NCBI GenBank assembly: GCA_046302815.1
Contig: JBKCHO010000023.1
Span: 1 to 47,258 of the forward strand
Length of the DNA stretch: 47,258 nucleotides
From: JALRAP01 sp046302815
GTDB taxonomy: Bacteria; Bacteroidota; Bacteroidia; AKYH767-A; OLB10
Direction of reading: 5' to 3'
A program made the translations under genes and the position numbers. How positions within the stretch are numbered: the first letter of the stretch is position 1; each line of letters starts with the position of its first letter. Positions 1 through 8,786 of this stretch are shown here, piece after piece. The notes beneath the pieces were generated by a model. The model did not search any database, had not been told where the DNA came from, and worked only from the letters and a program-made list of their open reading frames with translations.

Positions 1-126
1 GGTGGTGATATCTCGCGTAAGCGAAAGCTTCTGGAAAAGCAGAAGGAAGGAAAGAAAAGGATGAGACAGGTTGGAAATGTCGAGATTCCTCAACAAGCTT
101 TTTTGGCGGTACTTAAACTCGACTAA
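1..126 (+). CDS. lepA: Elongation factor 4 (LepA), C-terminal fragment
   Basis: The window opens in frame inside this gene; 41 residues and a TAA stop are visible. The tail carries the highly conserved LepA ending, GGDISRKRK followed by LLEKQKEGKKRM and a final AVLKLD. LepA is a ribosome-associated translational GTPase that acts in the cytoplasm. The GTPase domains lie upstream of the window. The stop is 12 bases from the convergent purS stop, so the two transcripts must terminate in or across each other. The identification rests on the C-terminal signature alone but that signature is very specific. Confidence 0.9.
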   Translation, partial: GGDISRKRKLLEKQKEGKKRMRQVGNVEIPQQAFLAVLKLD

Positions 127-138
127 TTCTTTTCGGAT

Positions 139-390
139 TTAAGCCTCTGACAACTGGAATTCGTAGAATTCCATGATAGGATTTGCCAAAAGTTTCTTGC
201 AGGCCTCATCCACTTTTGCGTGAGCATCCTCTTTATTTTCAGCATCAATTTCCAATGTGATGTGTTTGCCAATTCGAACATTTTCGATTTGAGGCAATCC
301 AAGGTTTTTCATGGAAGCCGTTACGGCCTTGCCCTGTGGATCAAGTAAGGCTTTCAAGGGCATGATGGTGATGCTAGCTGCGTATTTCAT
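139..390 (-). CDS. purS: Phosphoribosylformylglycinamidine synthase subunit PurS
   Basis: This 83-residue protein matches the small PurS family in length and in pattern: an N-terminal strand, the segment LDPQGKAV, then NVRIGKHITLEI and a closing helix. PurS bridges PurL and PurQ in the FGAM synthase complex of purine biosynthesis, passing ammonia from glutamine to FGAR. The start ATG lies inside the end of pssA: the two genes share 17 bases (374-390) in different frames, so translation is probably coupled. purL and purQ are not in the window, so the other subunits are encoded elsewhere. Confidence 0.9.
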   Translation of the reverse strand: MKYAASITIMPLKALLDPQGKAVTASMKNLGLPQIENVRIGKHITLEIDAENKEDAHAKVDEACKKLLANPIMEFYEFQLSEA

Positions 391-1126
391 TTTGAATAGG
401 GTTTTCTTTAGGTTGATTGGAGGGTTTGCCTGAGATCAGGGATATGAAAACATAAAGCAGAATGCATGCAGGTATTCCTGTGAACCCCAATAGCACAAAA
501 CAGGCCGCTGATGAAAAAATCAATAGGTATTGCCATTGGTTTGCGCTCCAGGAAAAGGATTTGAATTTTAAAGCAATCATTCGCAAGTCGCAATTCAACA
601 ACCATGCAATTACCATACTCAATCCACATACAAACCAAGGGTTGAGGATGACGGGGGTGAGGCTGAATCGATCGTGTTCAACTGTTAGGCATAATCCTAT
701 CATTAAGATTGTAATTGCAGGGGTAGGTACACCAATGAAAGAATCCGTTTGGCGAGTATCCAAATTGAATCTAGCCAGTCTGATGGCCGATGCCAAGGTG
801 ATTATCAACGGGAAGTGACCGATTACCAAGGTCTGCAAATCCGGTGCATTCAGGGAGAATGGTGGGCTTGAGAGACACAGCTTGCTTCCCAGCAAACCGG
901 GTACAAGTCCGAACGATACCATGTCGGCTAAGGAATCCAATTCCTTTCCTAGAGCCGAGCCCGCCGAAAGGAGTCGAGCGGTGAAGCCATCCAAAAAATC
1001 AAACATCAAACAAGCCAAAACCATGGATGCTGCAGCGTCGATGTTATCGCTGAAAATGAATATGATAGAAAAACAACCGCAAAGCAGATTCAAGCATGTT
1101 AGCAGGTTGGGGACTTGGCGTATCAT
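374..1126 (-). CDS. pssA: CDP-diacylglycerol--serine O-phosphatidyltransferase
   Basis: This 250-residue integral membrane enzyme would make phosphatidylserine, the precursor of phosphatidylethanolamine, from CDP-diacylglycerol and serine. The CDP-alcohol phosphotransferase motif is complete: D43, D46-G47, A50-R51, G60, D64 and D68. Several hydrophobic segments follow. The N-terminus (MIRQVPNLLTCLNL) is typical of the bacterial PssA type II family. It is transcribed towards purS and overlaps it by 17 bases. A TAATTTTG element 13 bases before the ATG may be its -7 box. Downstream decarboxylase (psd) is not in the window. Confidence 0.92.
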   Translation of the reverse strand: MIRQVPNLLTCLNLLCGCFSIIFIFSDNIDAAASMVLACLMFDFLDGFTARLLSAGSALGKELDSLADMVSFGLVPGLLGSKLCLSSPPFSLNAPDLQTLVIGHFPLIITLASAIRLARFNLDTRQTDSFIGVPTPAITILMIGLCLTVEHDRFSLTPVILNPWFVCGLSMVIAWLLNCDLRMIALKFKSFSWSANQWQYLLIFSSAACFVLLGFTGIPACILLYVFISLISGKPSNQPKENPIQNEIRS

Positions 1127-1139
1127 GGGAGTTGGCCCA

Positions 1140-1147
1140 CAAAATTA
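1140..1147 (-). promoter_or_regulatory. Possible -7 element of pssA
   Basis: Minus-strand TAATTTTG fits the Bacteroidota -7 consensus TAnnTTTG and ends 13 bases before the pssA ATG. No TTG was seen at the expected -33 distance, so this is a half-site only. Confidence 0.35.
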
Positions 1148-1229
1148 GCCATTTGTAAGCTCGGTGGCTAACCATACCCTGTGTTTGGTTGTTTTGTTTT
1201 TGGTATCAGATAATAAAACCCGTTTTGTT

Positions 1230-1237
1230 TACATTTG
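1230..1237 (+). promoter_or_regulatory. Possible -7 element of the PorV2/PorU2 operon
   Basis: TACATTTG fits TAnnTTTG and lies 30 bases before the ATG at 1268. The nearest TTTG upstream (1199-1202) is 27 bases away, longer than the usual 18-21, so the -33 part is not convincing. Confidence 0.4.
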
Positions 1238-1267
1238 ATACTCACAAACATTTTTGGATAAATCGAT

Positions 1268-2353
1268 ATGATTGCTCGTCTCTGTTGCCTCTTGATTTTG
1301 CTTTTGCACTTTTGCCTATCACCCGCTCAAGCGCAAAATGCGCCTAAATACAGCAACGAATTCCTTTCGATTGGTGTGGGTGCAAGGTCATTAGGGATGG
1401 CTGGCTCGGTGGTTGCAAGTGCTTCGGATGTGACCTCTGGTTATTGGAACCCTGCCGGATTGGTTTTGGGCAAAGGTGACCTTCAAATAGGGTTGATGCA
1501 TTCCGAATATTTTGCAGGAATCGCCAAATACGATTACGGAGCCGTTGCGGCACCTATGGATGCCACCAGCACCGCGGGTGTTTCCATCATCCGTTTCGCT
1601 ATAGATGACATCATCGACTCAACAGATTTGATTGATGCAGACGGAAACATCAATTATGACCGTCTCAAGTCATTTAGCGCTGCGGATTACGCCTTTTTAT
1701 TCAGCTATGCCAGGCAATCCAAGAAGATAGAGGGGTTGCGTCTAGGTGGAAATGTGAAGATTATACACCGAAAAGTTGGTGACTTCGCCAACGCTTGGGG
1801 ATTCGGACTTGATGTAGGGGCGCAATATCAAAAAGACAAATGGGGCTTTGGTGCCGTTGGTAAAGACATCACATCCACTTTCAATGCGTGGAAATACAAT
1901 ACCGAGGAGCTCGAGGATGTGTTTATTCAAACAGGAAATGAAATCCCTCAAAATGGATTGGAGTTGACACTACCTCGTTTGATTCTTGGCATTAACTATC
2001 GTTTTAACTTTGGTGAAAGATTTTCCGTTTTACCAGAGGCGAATCTTGATTTCACTTTCGATGGCAAGAGAAATGTTCTTGTGGCATCCAACCCTGTAAG
2101 CGTAGATCCACATTTCGGTGTGGAGGCATCCTACAGGGATTTCATTTTCATAAGAGGCGGTTTGGGTGGGATACAACAACTCGAAGATTTTGACGGAAGA
2201 AAAAGCTGGCAAACGCAGCCGAATTTCGGAGTCGGTATCAAAATCAAAAGCGTTTCAATAGACTATGCATTGACCAACATCGGTTCCTCGGGCTCGTCCC
2301 TTTATTCGAATATTTTCTCACTAAAGTTTGCATTCTTTAAACAGAAGAAATGA
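1268..2353 (+). CDS. PorV/PorQ-family outer-membrane protein (PorV2-like)
   Basis: The 361-residue product has a signal peptide (hydrophobic residues 3-20, likely cleavage after AQA at about residue 22) and then a long series of alternating beta strands ending in an aromatic residue-rich strand, as in a FadL-like barrel. The segment GVGARSLGMAGSVVASASDVT followed by YWNPAGL is the signature of the PorV/PorQ family. PorV itself is a T9SS outer-membrane shuttle that delivers cargo to the sortase PorU. Because the next gene encodes a C25-type protein and overlaps by 4 bases (ATGA), the pair looks like the variant called PorV2/PorU2. The exact subfamily is inferred from context; classical PorV cannot be excluded. 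Confidence 0.8.
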   Translation: MIARLCCLLILLLHFCLSPAQAQNAPKYSNEFLSIGVGARSLGMAGSVVASASDVTSGYWNPAGLVLGKGDLQIGLMHSEYFAGIAKYDYGAVAAPMDATSTAGVSIIRFAIDDIIDSTDLIDADGNINYDRLKSFSAADYAFLFSYARQSKKIEGLRLGGNVKIIHRKVGDFANAWGFGLDVGAQYQKDKWGFGAVGKDITSTFNAWKYNTEELEDVFIQTGNEIPQNGLELTLPRLILGINYRFNFGERFSVLPEANLDFTFDGKRNVLVASNPVSVDPHFGVEASYRDFIFIRGGLGGIQQLEDFDGRKSWQTQPNFGVGIKIKSVSIDYALTNIGSSGSSLYSNIFSLKFAFFKQKK

Positions 2354-5300
2354 GAAAGACCTACTTTTTAATTATACTGCTTACTTGCATATTTTTACAT
2401 CAAGCCAAGGCACAGACTTACGGCAATGAGTGGATTGCTTTTTCTCCAAGTCAAACACACTCTACTCAGCAATATTTCAAGGTCAAGGTTTGGCGCGAGG
2501 GATTGTATCGAATAACCTATGCCGACTTGTCATCTGTTTCCTTTCCTATGCCTTTTAACCCTGCGAGAGTGCAGGTTTTTCATCATGGTAAGGAGCAGTT
2601 TATCCGAGTAGAGGATGGCGGAGACGGAGCTTTTGACGCTACGGACTTTATCGAGTTCTACGGATTTGGAAATGATGGCAAATTTGATTCGTTGCTCTAT
2701 AGAAATCCAAGCCATCAGCCACACACTCGCTTCAGTCATTTCACAGATACTGCAGCTTATTACATCACCCTTAACGCAGATACTGCCGCCATCAACAGGA
2801 GAATGCCCTTGGAGGCAGATACAAACTACACCGCATACAGTCCCATTCCTTGGATATGGACCGAGTCTATAAATGACTATCGCAATGATTATGTCATGCG
2901 TAATCTGGCCAACATTAAAGACTCCGAATATGATGCTGGTGAAGGTTGGTATGGTGGAGCTTGGACAAGTGGTCCAATCAACATCTCGGCATATGCTCCT
3001 AATTTCTTCACAGGCCCCGGAGCTCCATTGGCTCGCTTTAGTGCCGCTGCTATGGGCGGTAACAATACCGGACTCCAACATTCGTTGACTATAGATGTTG
3101 GTGGTGTTAGTTTGACCAAGTATTTCACAGGTTACGAGTTCTTCCGATTTGATTCTACCGTAGCAAGTAATTCCGGTTTTCCTTTACCTACGGTTCCATT
3201 TACCTTCAGTCTTGGAACTGGTGTCAACAACAGAACTCATTTATCATTTGTTAAGTTGAAGTATCCTCATAATCCCGATTTTGCCGATTATGCCAATGTC
3301 AGAAAATTCAGTTTGGATGGAGCATTCGGCTCCTCCAAGGCTTTGATGCAAATCAATAATGTGAATGTGTATACGGGCAGTCAAAAGGTTTTCATTTTTT
3401 CCGGTGACACTGTGAAAAGTGTAGTACCTACTGTAAGTGGGAACAATATAAAAGCCATAGTCTCCTTATACGGATCGGAAAAATCATGTTCGATAGTGGA
3501 TTCGGTTATGTTGTCGCAAAACGGCATGTTTTTTATCCAGCCTGTCAATACAGACCCTGCTGATTTTGCACGCTTCCGCAATTTTGGATTAGGAAACGGA
3601 TCCGATTTTTTAATCGTTACGGATACAGTTTTATCAACCGCAGTAAGTGATTATTCATCATACAAAAGCTCCCGTGGCTACACCCCGCTCGTTGCTTATG
3701 ACCATGAATTGTATGATCAGTTTTCCTATGGAATTGAGCAACACCCTTTGGCAATCCGTAATTTTTGTAAATACGCCCACACCCAATTCAGCTTGAAGCC
3801 AGGATACCTTTTGTTGATTGGAAAATCCGTAAGTCAACAGCGCATACGCTATACAGGGTTCAATAATTACAATAATTGCGTTAACAATTGGAACATGAAT
3901 AAGGTTCCAACATTTGGTGTTCCCGCATCCGACATGCTCTTTACCTGTTTTTCGTCAGACACATTACCGCGATCCGTTTTTCCAGTGGGAAGGATTTCTG
4001 CTGTTAACAACAATGATGTTAGCGCCTACCTCGATAAGCTCATCGCATTTGAATCCGCACAACAACAATGTCCTCAAGAGTGGCAAAAAAGAATTCTTCA
4101 TTTCGGCGGTGGCAATACCGGAGCTCAACAGGTCCAGATTCAGGCCATGCTTTCAGATTATGAACAGATTGTAAGGGATACATTGATGGGCGCATTCGTT
4201 AAGACTTTTCTTAAGACTAGCACGGATCCCATACAAGTAGACTTATCACAATACCTTCAGTCGCTCATCGATTCGGGAAGCACCTTGATGACTTTCGTTG
4301 CCCATGCCAGTGGAACCTCATTTGATATCAGTACAGACATACCGCAGAATTATAACAACAAAGACAGGTATCCGCTTGTGTTAGCCAACTCCTGTTTTGT
4401 TGGTGACATTCATGATGCTAGCAGAAGAATCGCCGAAGATTTTGTGTTGCTACCAGACAAGGGTGCGATAGGTTTCCTTGCTCAGCCTGATATAGGATTG
4501 TTGGATAATTTGCAGTACTATTCCAGGGAGTTTTACACCCAACTAGCCTTGGAAAGTTATGGCAACAGCCTTGGACAAATAATGAGAGCTGTCAACGACT
4601 CCGTGTTGGCACTCCCTTTCGTCACTTCCAATTTCAACGGCTATTTTATTTTCAAGTCCGTTTTAACGGGAATGACATTGTCAGGAGATCCATCTATCAT
4701 ACTCAATGCACACCAGGATTCCGATTACCAGATAGATAACTCATCAATCTCGTTTTCTCCATCATTTGTGACTTCCGATCTGGATTCCTTCACAGTGAAT
4801 GTTGTTGTAAAAAACCTTGGTCGAGCGACTCGAAACCCTTTCGTTGTTCACTTGCAAAGGATATACCCTGATGGTAGCACAGTAGCTGAATTGGACACCG
4901 TCATTGATTATGTAAGCTATCTCGACACCATTCGTTTCAGATTACCTGTTGAATCATCCAAATCGGTAGGACCCAACAGCTTGAGTGTTTATGTCGATTA
5001 CTTGAATAATGTGAATGAATGCGATGAATCAAACAATACGGTACTGAATGTGCTTTTAAACATCAAATCATCGGACATTGCTCCTGTTTATCCTCCGGAG
5101 TTCGCCATAGTCCCTCAAGCATCAGGATTCAAACTCAAGGCTTCCACTGTTGATCCATTTGCTGCACCTCGCAACTATAAATTCCAGATCGACACCGTCA
5201 GGACTTTTAATAGCCCTTTCAGAAAACAAGGTTTGGTTTTTTCTGGTGGCGGAGTGGTTGTATGGCAACCACCATTTAATCTTCAACCCGACCGTGTCTA

Positions 5301-7443
5301 TTATTGGAGAGTGAGTCGGGATTCTCTTCCAACTGATACCATCCATCCAGAATGGAAAGAGAGTTCTTTTATACACAAATCCGGAATAACCGGGTGGTCT
5401 CAGGCACATTATTCGCAATTTGTGAAAGATGATTACACTAATGTCATCTACTCCGAATCTTTTGATTCCACCTACAAGTTTGTTACAACATTTTCCTCTT
5501 TGGAGGTCAACAACTATTTGTATATCTCAGCATCATACAACCCCAATTTCAAAATTGACAATGTTGTTATTGATTATGCTGTATGCACTGCGGCTCCCTC
5601 GATGCATATTGTAGTCATCGACTCCTTATCGTTGAAGGCTTGGTCTACGAAAGACCACACTTTTGGAGAAGCAAATAGGTTCGATCATGTTACCAATGCG
5701 CCAATTCCGCCCTGCAATGGTAGAGGTCGTCCTGATAACTTTTTCATATTCCGAATGAACGACGCTGCTTCCAGGGATTCTATGTACAACATGTTACAAA
5801 ACGGCATCCCAACGGGTAATTATGTAATTGCTTACACATCCTTTGGCGGAGTGTTTTCAACTTGGAGCAATCAACTAAAAAGTCTTTTTACCTCCTGGGG
5901 AAGTGACAGTATCAATTTCTTGAACGATACACAGCCTTACATTTTCTTTACCAAGAAGGGTGATCCCTCGTACGCGCAGGAGGCTATTGGCGGACCTGCA
6001 AAGCCAGCCATACAAGTCCTTGCTACCTTAGGTGGCAATTGGTCTAAAGGTTTCGTTGAATCAGTGCCTATTGGTCCATCAAACGGCTGGACCGAATTGC
6101 ATTGGTCTCAGTCATCCCAAGATGGCGTAGTAGGCAAAGACTCGTCCTATGTGGACATTATCGGCATTACACCTACAGGTGATGAAGTGGACTTGCCCGC
6201 CTTCAGCAAGATACCGCCATCAGTACCTACACTTGACATAAGTGGAATTGATGCCAATTTGTACCCAAGATTGAAGCTTAGGGCCTATTTGCAGGATGAT
6301 AGTTTATTCACACCGCCCCAACTCAAACGATGGCAGATATATCATGTGGGTGTTCCTGAATTCGCTTGGAATGCGTCTAAGTTTTTCAGTATAAACAAAG
6401 ACACTTTACAAGAAGGTGAGGACATGGAAGTTCGTTTGGCTGTTGAAAATGTAGGTGAGATTGATGCAGACTCGTTGCTTGTGGGTTCTTATGTTTTTGA
6501 TGCATCCCGGATCAGGCATGATCTTCCATCAAAAAAGTACGAGGCACTAGTGGTTGGAGACACACTCATAGCGACCGTGAGATTTAATACACTCGATTAT
6601 CCTGGGTTGAACTCACTGTGGCTGGAGGCCAACCCCGGTCCAGATCAGTTGGAGCGTTATCGTTTCAATAACCTAGCTGAAATACCATTCCGTGTTTCCA
6701 AGGATATGATCAATCCATTGTTGGATGTAACATTCGATGGAGTTCATATCATGAATGGTGATATCGTATCTGCGAAACCATCAATCCGTATCAGGCTCAA
6801 AGATGAAAACCCCTACCTTGCGATTGACGATACTTCCGATTGGCAAGTTTTCATTAAGGACCCGGTCGGAAATAGCCGAAAACTCACATTTGAACTAAAT
6901 TCATGTTCGGGAACAGGAACTGAACAGATGAAGTGGTGTCTTGGTAGCCAATCCGGTAATGTCTTCAATATAGAGTTTAATCCACTGTTGCTTGAAGATG
7001 GCATTTATGAACTATCCGTTCAAGCAACTGATGCATCAGGCAACCTTTCCGGATCAGGAAGCTATAAGATCAATTTTGAAGTTATTAATAAGAGCTCAAT
7101 CACAGAGGTGATTAATTACCCAAATCCATTCTCTACATCCACCAAATTCGTGTTTACGCTAACCGGCTCAGAAGTTCCCGACGACTTCCGTATCCAAATT
7201 ATGACTGTAAGGGGAACGGTAGTCAGAGAGATCAGTAGAGATGAGATTGGACCTTTGCGGATCGGTAGAAATATAACCGAGTTTGCTTGGAACGGCAAAG
7301 ACGAATTCGGTGATCAGTTGGCCAATGGAGTGTATCTCTATAGGGTTATATCCAGGATCAATGGAGTAGGCGTTGAAAAGCGGACTTCTGATATCGACAA
7401 ATATTTTGTCAAGGGCTGGGGAAAGATGTATTTATTGAGATAA
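2350..7443 (+). CDS. C25-family cysteine peptidase, putative T9SS sortase PorU2
   Basis: This 1697-residue protein starts with a signal peptide (cleavage probably after AKA, residue 21). A gingipain-like C25 domain spans about residues 415-790; H652 in FVAHAS and C682 in ANSCFVGD sit where the family has its catalytic His and Cys. CARDB-like Ig domains follow at about 800-905 and 1350-1440. The C-terminus from about 1588 has the NYPNPF start and GVYLYR end of a FlgD-like Ig or sorting domain. PorU is a T9SS sortase that removes cargo signals and attaches A-LPS; it is usually about 1100-1300 residues, so this is a longer relative. The ATG overlaps the stop of the PorV-like gene. A secreted C25 protease is the alternative. 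Confidence 0.78.
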   Translation: MRKTYFLIILLTCIFLHQAKAQTYGNEWIAFSPSQTHSTQQYFKVKVWREGLYRITYADLSSVSFPMPFNPARVQVFHHGKEQFIRVEDGGDGAFDATDFIEFYGFGNDGKFDSLLYRNPSHQPHTRFSHFTDTAAYYITLNADTAAINRRMPLEADTNYTAYSPIPWIWTESINDYRNDYVMRNLANIKDSEYDAGEGWYGGAWTSGPINISAYAPNFFTGPGAPLARFSAAAMGGNNTGLQHSLTIDVGGVSLTKYFTGYEFFRFDSTVASNSGFPLPTVPFTFSLGTGVNNRTHLSFVKLKYPHNPDFADYANVRKFSLDGAFGSSKALMQINNVNVYTGSQKVFIFSGDTVKSVVPTVSGNNIKAIVSLYGSEKSCSIVDSVMLSQNGMFFIQPVNTDPADFARFRNFGLGNGSDFLIVTDTVLSTAVSDYSSYKSSRGYTPLVAYDHELYDQFSYGIEQHPLAIRNFCKYAHTQFSLKPGYLLLIGKSVSQQRIRYTGFNNYNNCVNNWNMNKVPTFGVPASDMLFTCFSSDTLPRSVFPVGRISAVNNNDVSAYLDKLIAFESAQQQCPQEWQKRILHFGGGNTGAQQVQIQAMLSDYEQIVRDTLMGAFVKTFLKTSTDPIQVDLSQYLQSLIDSGSTLMTFVAHASGTSFDISTDIPQNYNNKDRYPLVLANSCFVGDIHDASRRIAEDFVLLPDKGAIGFLAQPDIGLLDNLQYYSREFYTQLALESYGNSLGQIMRAVNDSVLALPFVTSNFNGYFIFKSVLTGMTLSGDPSIILNAHQDSDYQIDNSSISFSPSFVTSDLDSFTVNVVVKNLGRATRNPFVVHLQRIYPDGSTVAELDTVIDYVSYLDTIRFRLPVESSKSVGPNSLSVYVDYLNNVNECDESNNTVLNVLLNIKSSDIAPVYPPEFAIVPQASGFKLKASTVDPFAAPRNYKFQIDTVRTFNSPFRKQGLVFSGGGVVVWQPPFNLQPDRVYYWRVSRDSLPTDTIHPEWKESSFIHKSGITGWSQAHYSQFVKDDYTNVIYSESFDSTYKFVTTFSSLEVNNYLYISASYNPNFKIDNVVIDYAVCTAAPSMHIVVIDSLSLKAWSTKDHTFGEANRFDHVTNAPIPPCNGRGRPDNFFIFRMNDAASRDSMYNMLQNGIPTGNYVIAYTSFGGVFSTWSNQLKSLFTSWGSDSINFLNDTQPYIFFTKKGDPSYAQEAIGGPAKPAIQVLATLGGNWSKGFVESVPIGPSNGWTELHWSQSSQDGVVGKDSSYVDIIGITPTGDEVDLPAFSKIPPSVPTLDISGIDANLYPRLKLRAYLQDDSLFTPPQLKRWQIYHVGVPEFAWNASKFFSINKDTLQEGEDMEVRLAVENVGEIDADSLLVGSYVFDASRIRHDLPSKKYEALVVGDTLIATVRFNTLDYPGLNSLWLEANPGPDQLERYRFNNLAEIPFRVSKDMINPLLDVTFDGVHIMNGDIVSAKPSIRIRLKDENPYLAIDDTSDWQVFIKDPVGNSRKLTFELNSCSGTGTEQMKWCLGSQSGNVFNIEFNPLLLEDGIYELSVQATDASGNLSGSGSYKINFEVINKSSITEVINYPNPFSTSTKFVFTLTGSEVPDDFRIQIMTVRGTVVREISRDEIGPLRIGRNITEFAWNGKDEFGDQLANGVYLYRVISRINGVGVEKRTSDIDKYFVKGWGKMYLLR

Positions 7444-7467
7444 GTTGTCTTTGGTTATCTGTTTAAC

Positions 7468-8694
7468 TCAGTTGCTCCAAACGAACCAAATCGCGAGTAA
7501 TAGATAAGGGGTTACAGCTAACCAATGTATTAGATTGTATTTTTCCGGCAATATTTCCTTGTAATTTCTAGTCAAAGTTATTGCCAAGGGCGTGATGATG
7601 TAAAAAGCCGCCAAGCCCTCTTCGGATTTGCTCAATGATATGGCTGCAGAGGCGATAAATGAAAGCCAAATGAAAGGCATTGTCCATTTTTGTTCATTGA
7701 CAGGATTTGCAATGGTCTGAGCAGCCCAATAACAGAGCAATGCAATTAGGGGCATCCACATTCTGTCGAGAAGTAAAATCGGCGCATAAGACTCCAGTGA
7801 GGTGGTGCCTATCCACATGAAAACGAATAGATAAACGGTATACCATTTTATTTCTCTCAACATACCATTGGTTGATTTTTGAATCAATGCTGGAATCGCT
7901 AAAAGCAACAAAGGCCAAAATCCTGAGGTTGCATTCAGGAAAATTAAAGGCTCAAGAGTGAGCCGTCTTATCAGCTCTATTCCCTTCAAATTAGCGAATA
8001 CCTGGTTGTGGTGAAGTTCAACAGCGCTTATCATGAACATCCAATCCCCCTTTAAGTACTCAAGCAATAACAATATGGGTAAGCTTAATGAGATGGTTGT
8101 GAAAATGAATCTAAGATGGAATGATAAAGATTTTGATTCGAACAAATCTTTAGCTATCAAGAAAAACAGATAAGGCACAATGATAACTATGAGCTGCTTT
8201 ATAAAAAAGCCGGTCACCAAAAGAATACCAGCTAATATCGGCGTCCATTTACTTGATGATTCGCGTTTCCAAAAAATGTAACAGATGAATAACATGATGG
8301 ATGCCAATATCAAATCCGGAAATAAGGCGTTGGAGAAGGTCAGCTGGGTGGTATTGCATGCCAAAAGGATTATGGCTACAAAATTTATAGGACCTTGATT
8401 CCCGAACATTTTATGCAATATAAAAATGGTGAATAGGCTGAAAATAAATGGGAACAACACAATGGCAGTTGGTGAATCCCCGAAAATATGGATGATCAGA
8501 AAAGTGGGCCATATCATTCCTAGTCGCTGCGACTTAGGACTTTCATTGAATTCATAACTTCCAGTGCTGATTTTTTTTGCGTCGTTCAGGTAGCACAAAT
8601 CATCCGTAGTTGGAGTTGATGCACCTAATCCAATCCATAAAAGTGTATGAATCAAAAGGGCAGTTAACAGGCTTGATTTATACTGGTTGGTCAT
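7468..8694 (-). CDS. GT-C fold membrane glycosyltransferase (GT39/ArnT-like)
   Basis: The 408-residue product is almost entirely hydrophobic, with about ten membrane segments. After the first segment comes a loop with TPTTDDLCYLND; an acidic pair here (D31-D32) is where GT-C enzymes such as PMT and ArnT hold their catalytic acidic residues. Such enzymes move a sugar from a polyprenyl phosphate donor to a lipid or protein outside the cytoplasmic membrane. The ATG at 8694 is preferred over a TTG one codon earlier. The substrate is unknown. A DPM1-like enzyme that could make the donor lies two genes away (10431-11153). It is convergent with the PorU2 gene, 24 bases apart. Confidence 0.6.
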   Translation of the reverse strand: MTNQYKSSLLTALLIHTLLWIGLGASTPTTDDLCYLNDAKKISTGSYEFNESPKSQRLGMIWPTFLIIHIFGDSPTAIVLFPFIFSLFTIFILHKMFGNQGPINFVAIILLACNTTQLTFSNALFPDLILASIMLFICYIFWKRESSSKWTPILAGILLVTGFFIKQLIVIIVPYLFFLIAKDLFESKSLSFHLRFIFTTISLSLPILLLLEYLKGDWMFMISAVELHHNQVFANLKGIELIRRLTLEPLIFLNATSGFWPLLLLAIPALIQKSTNGMLREIKWYTVYLFVFMWIGTTSLESYAPILLLDRMWMPLIALLCYWAAQTIANPVNEQKWTMPFIWLSFIASAAISLSKSEEGLAAFYIITPLAITLTRNYKEILPEKYNLIHWLAVTPYLLLAIWFVWSN

Positions 8695-8759
8695 CAAATA
8701 TTGCTTTCAACTGCCAATGTAAGGGATTTATATCAATCTGTTATTTATATGCATTTGCC

Positions 8760-8767
8760 TAAATTTG
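8760..8767 (+). promoter_or_regulatory. Possible -7 element of lnt
   Basis: TAAATTTG fits TAnnTTTG and ends 19 bases before the lnt ATG. No matching -33 TTG is seen. Confidence 0.35.
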
Positions 8768-8786
8768 TTCCTATCAGTTTTGCATC

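Noticed and set aside
374..390. Frameshift suspicion in the pssA/purS overlap.
   Set aside because: Both proteins are complete with normal ends; the overlap is a usual coupled arrangement.
462..818. Plus-strand frame of 118 codons inside pssA.
   Set aside because: Antisense shadow of pssA with no motif or start support; likewise for the other long frames opposite gcvP, rng, kmo, SLC13, HK and rlmD.
2350..7443. Calling the C25 protein a true gingipain.
   Set aside because: Gene context with a PorV-like protein and the domain order point to the PorU2 group; no gingipain-type propeptide or adhesin repeats were seen.
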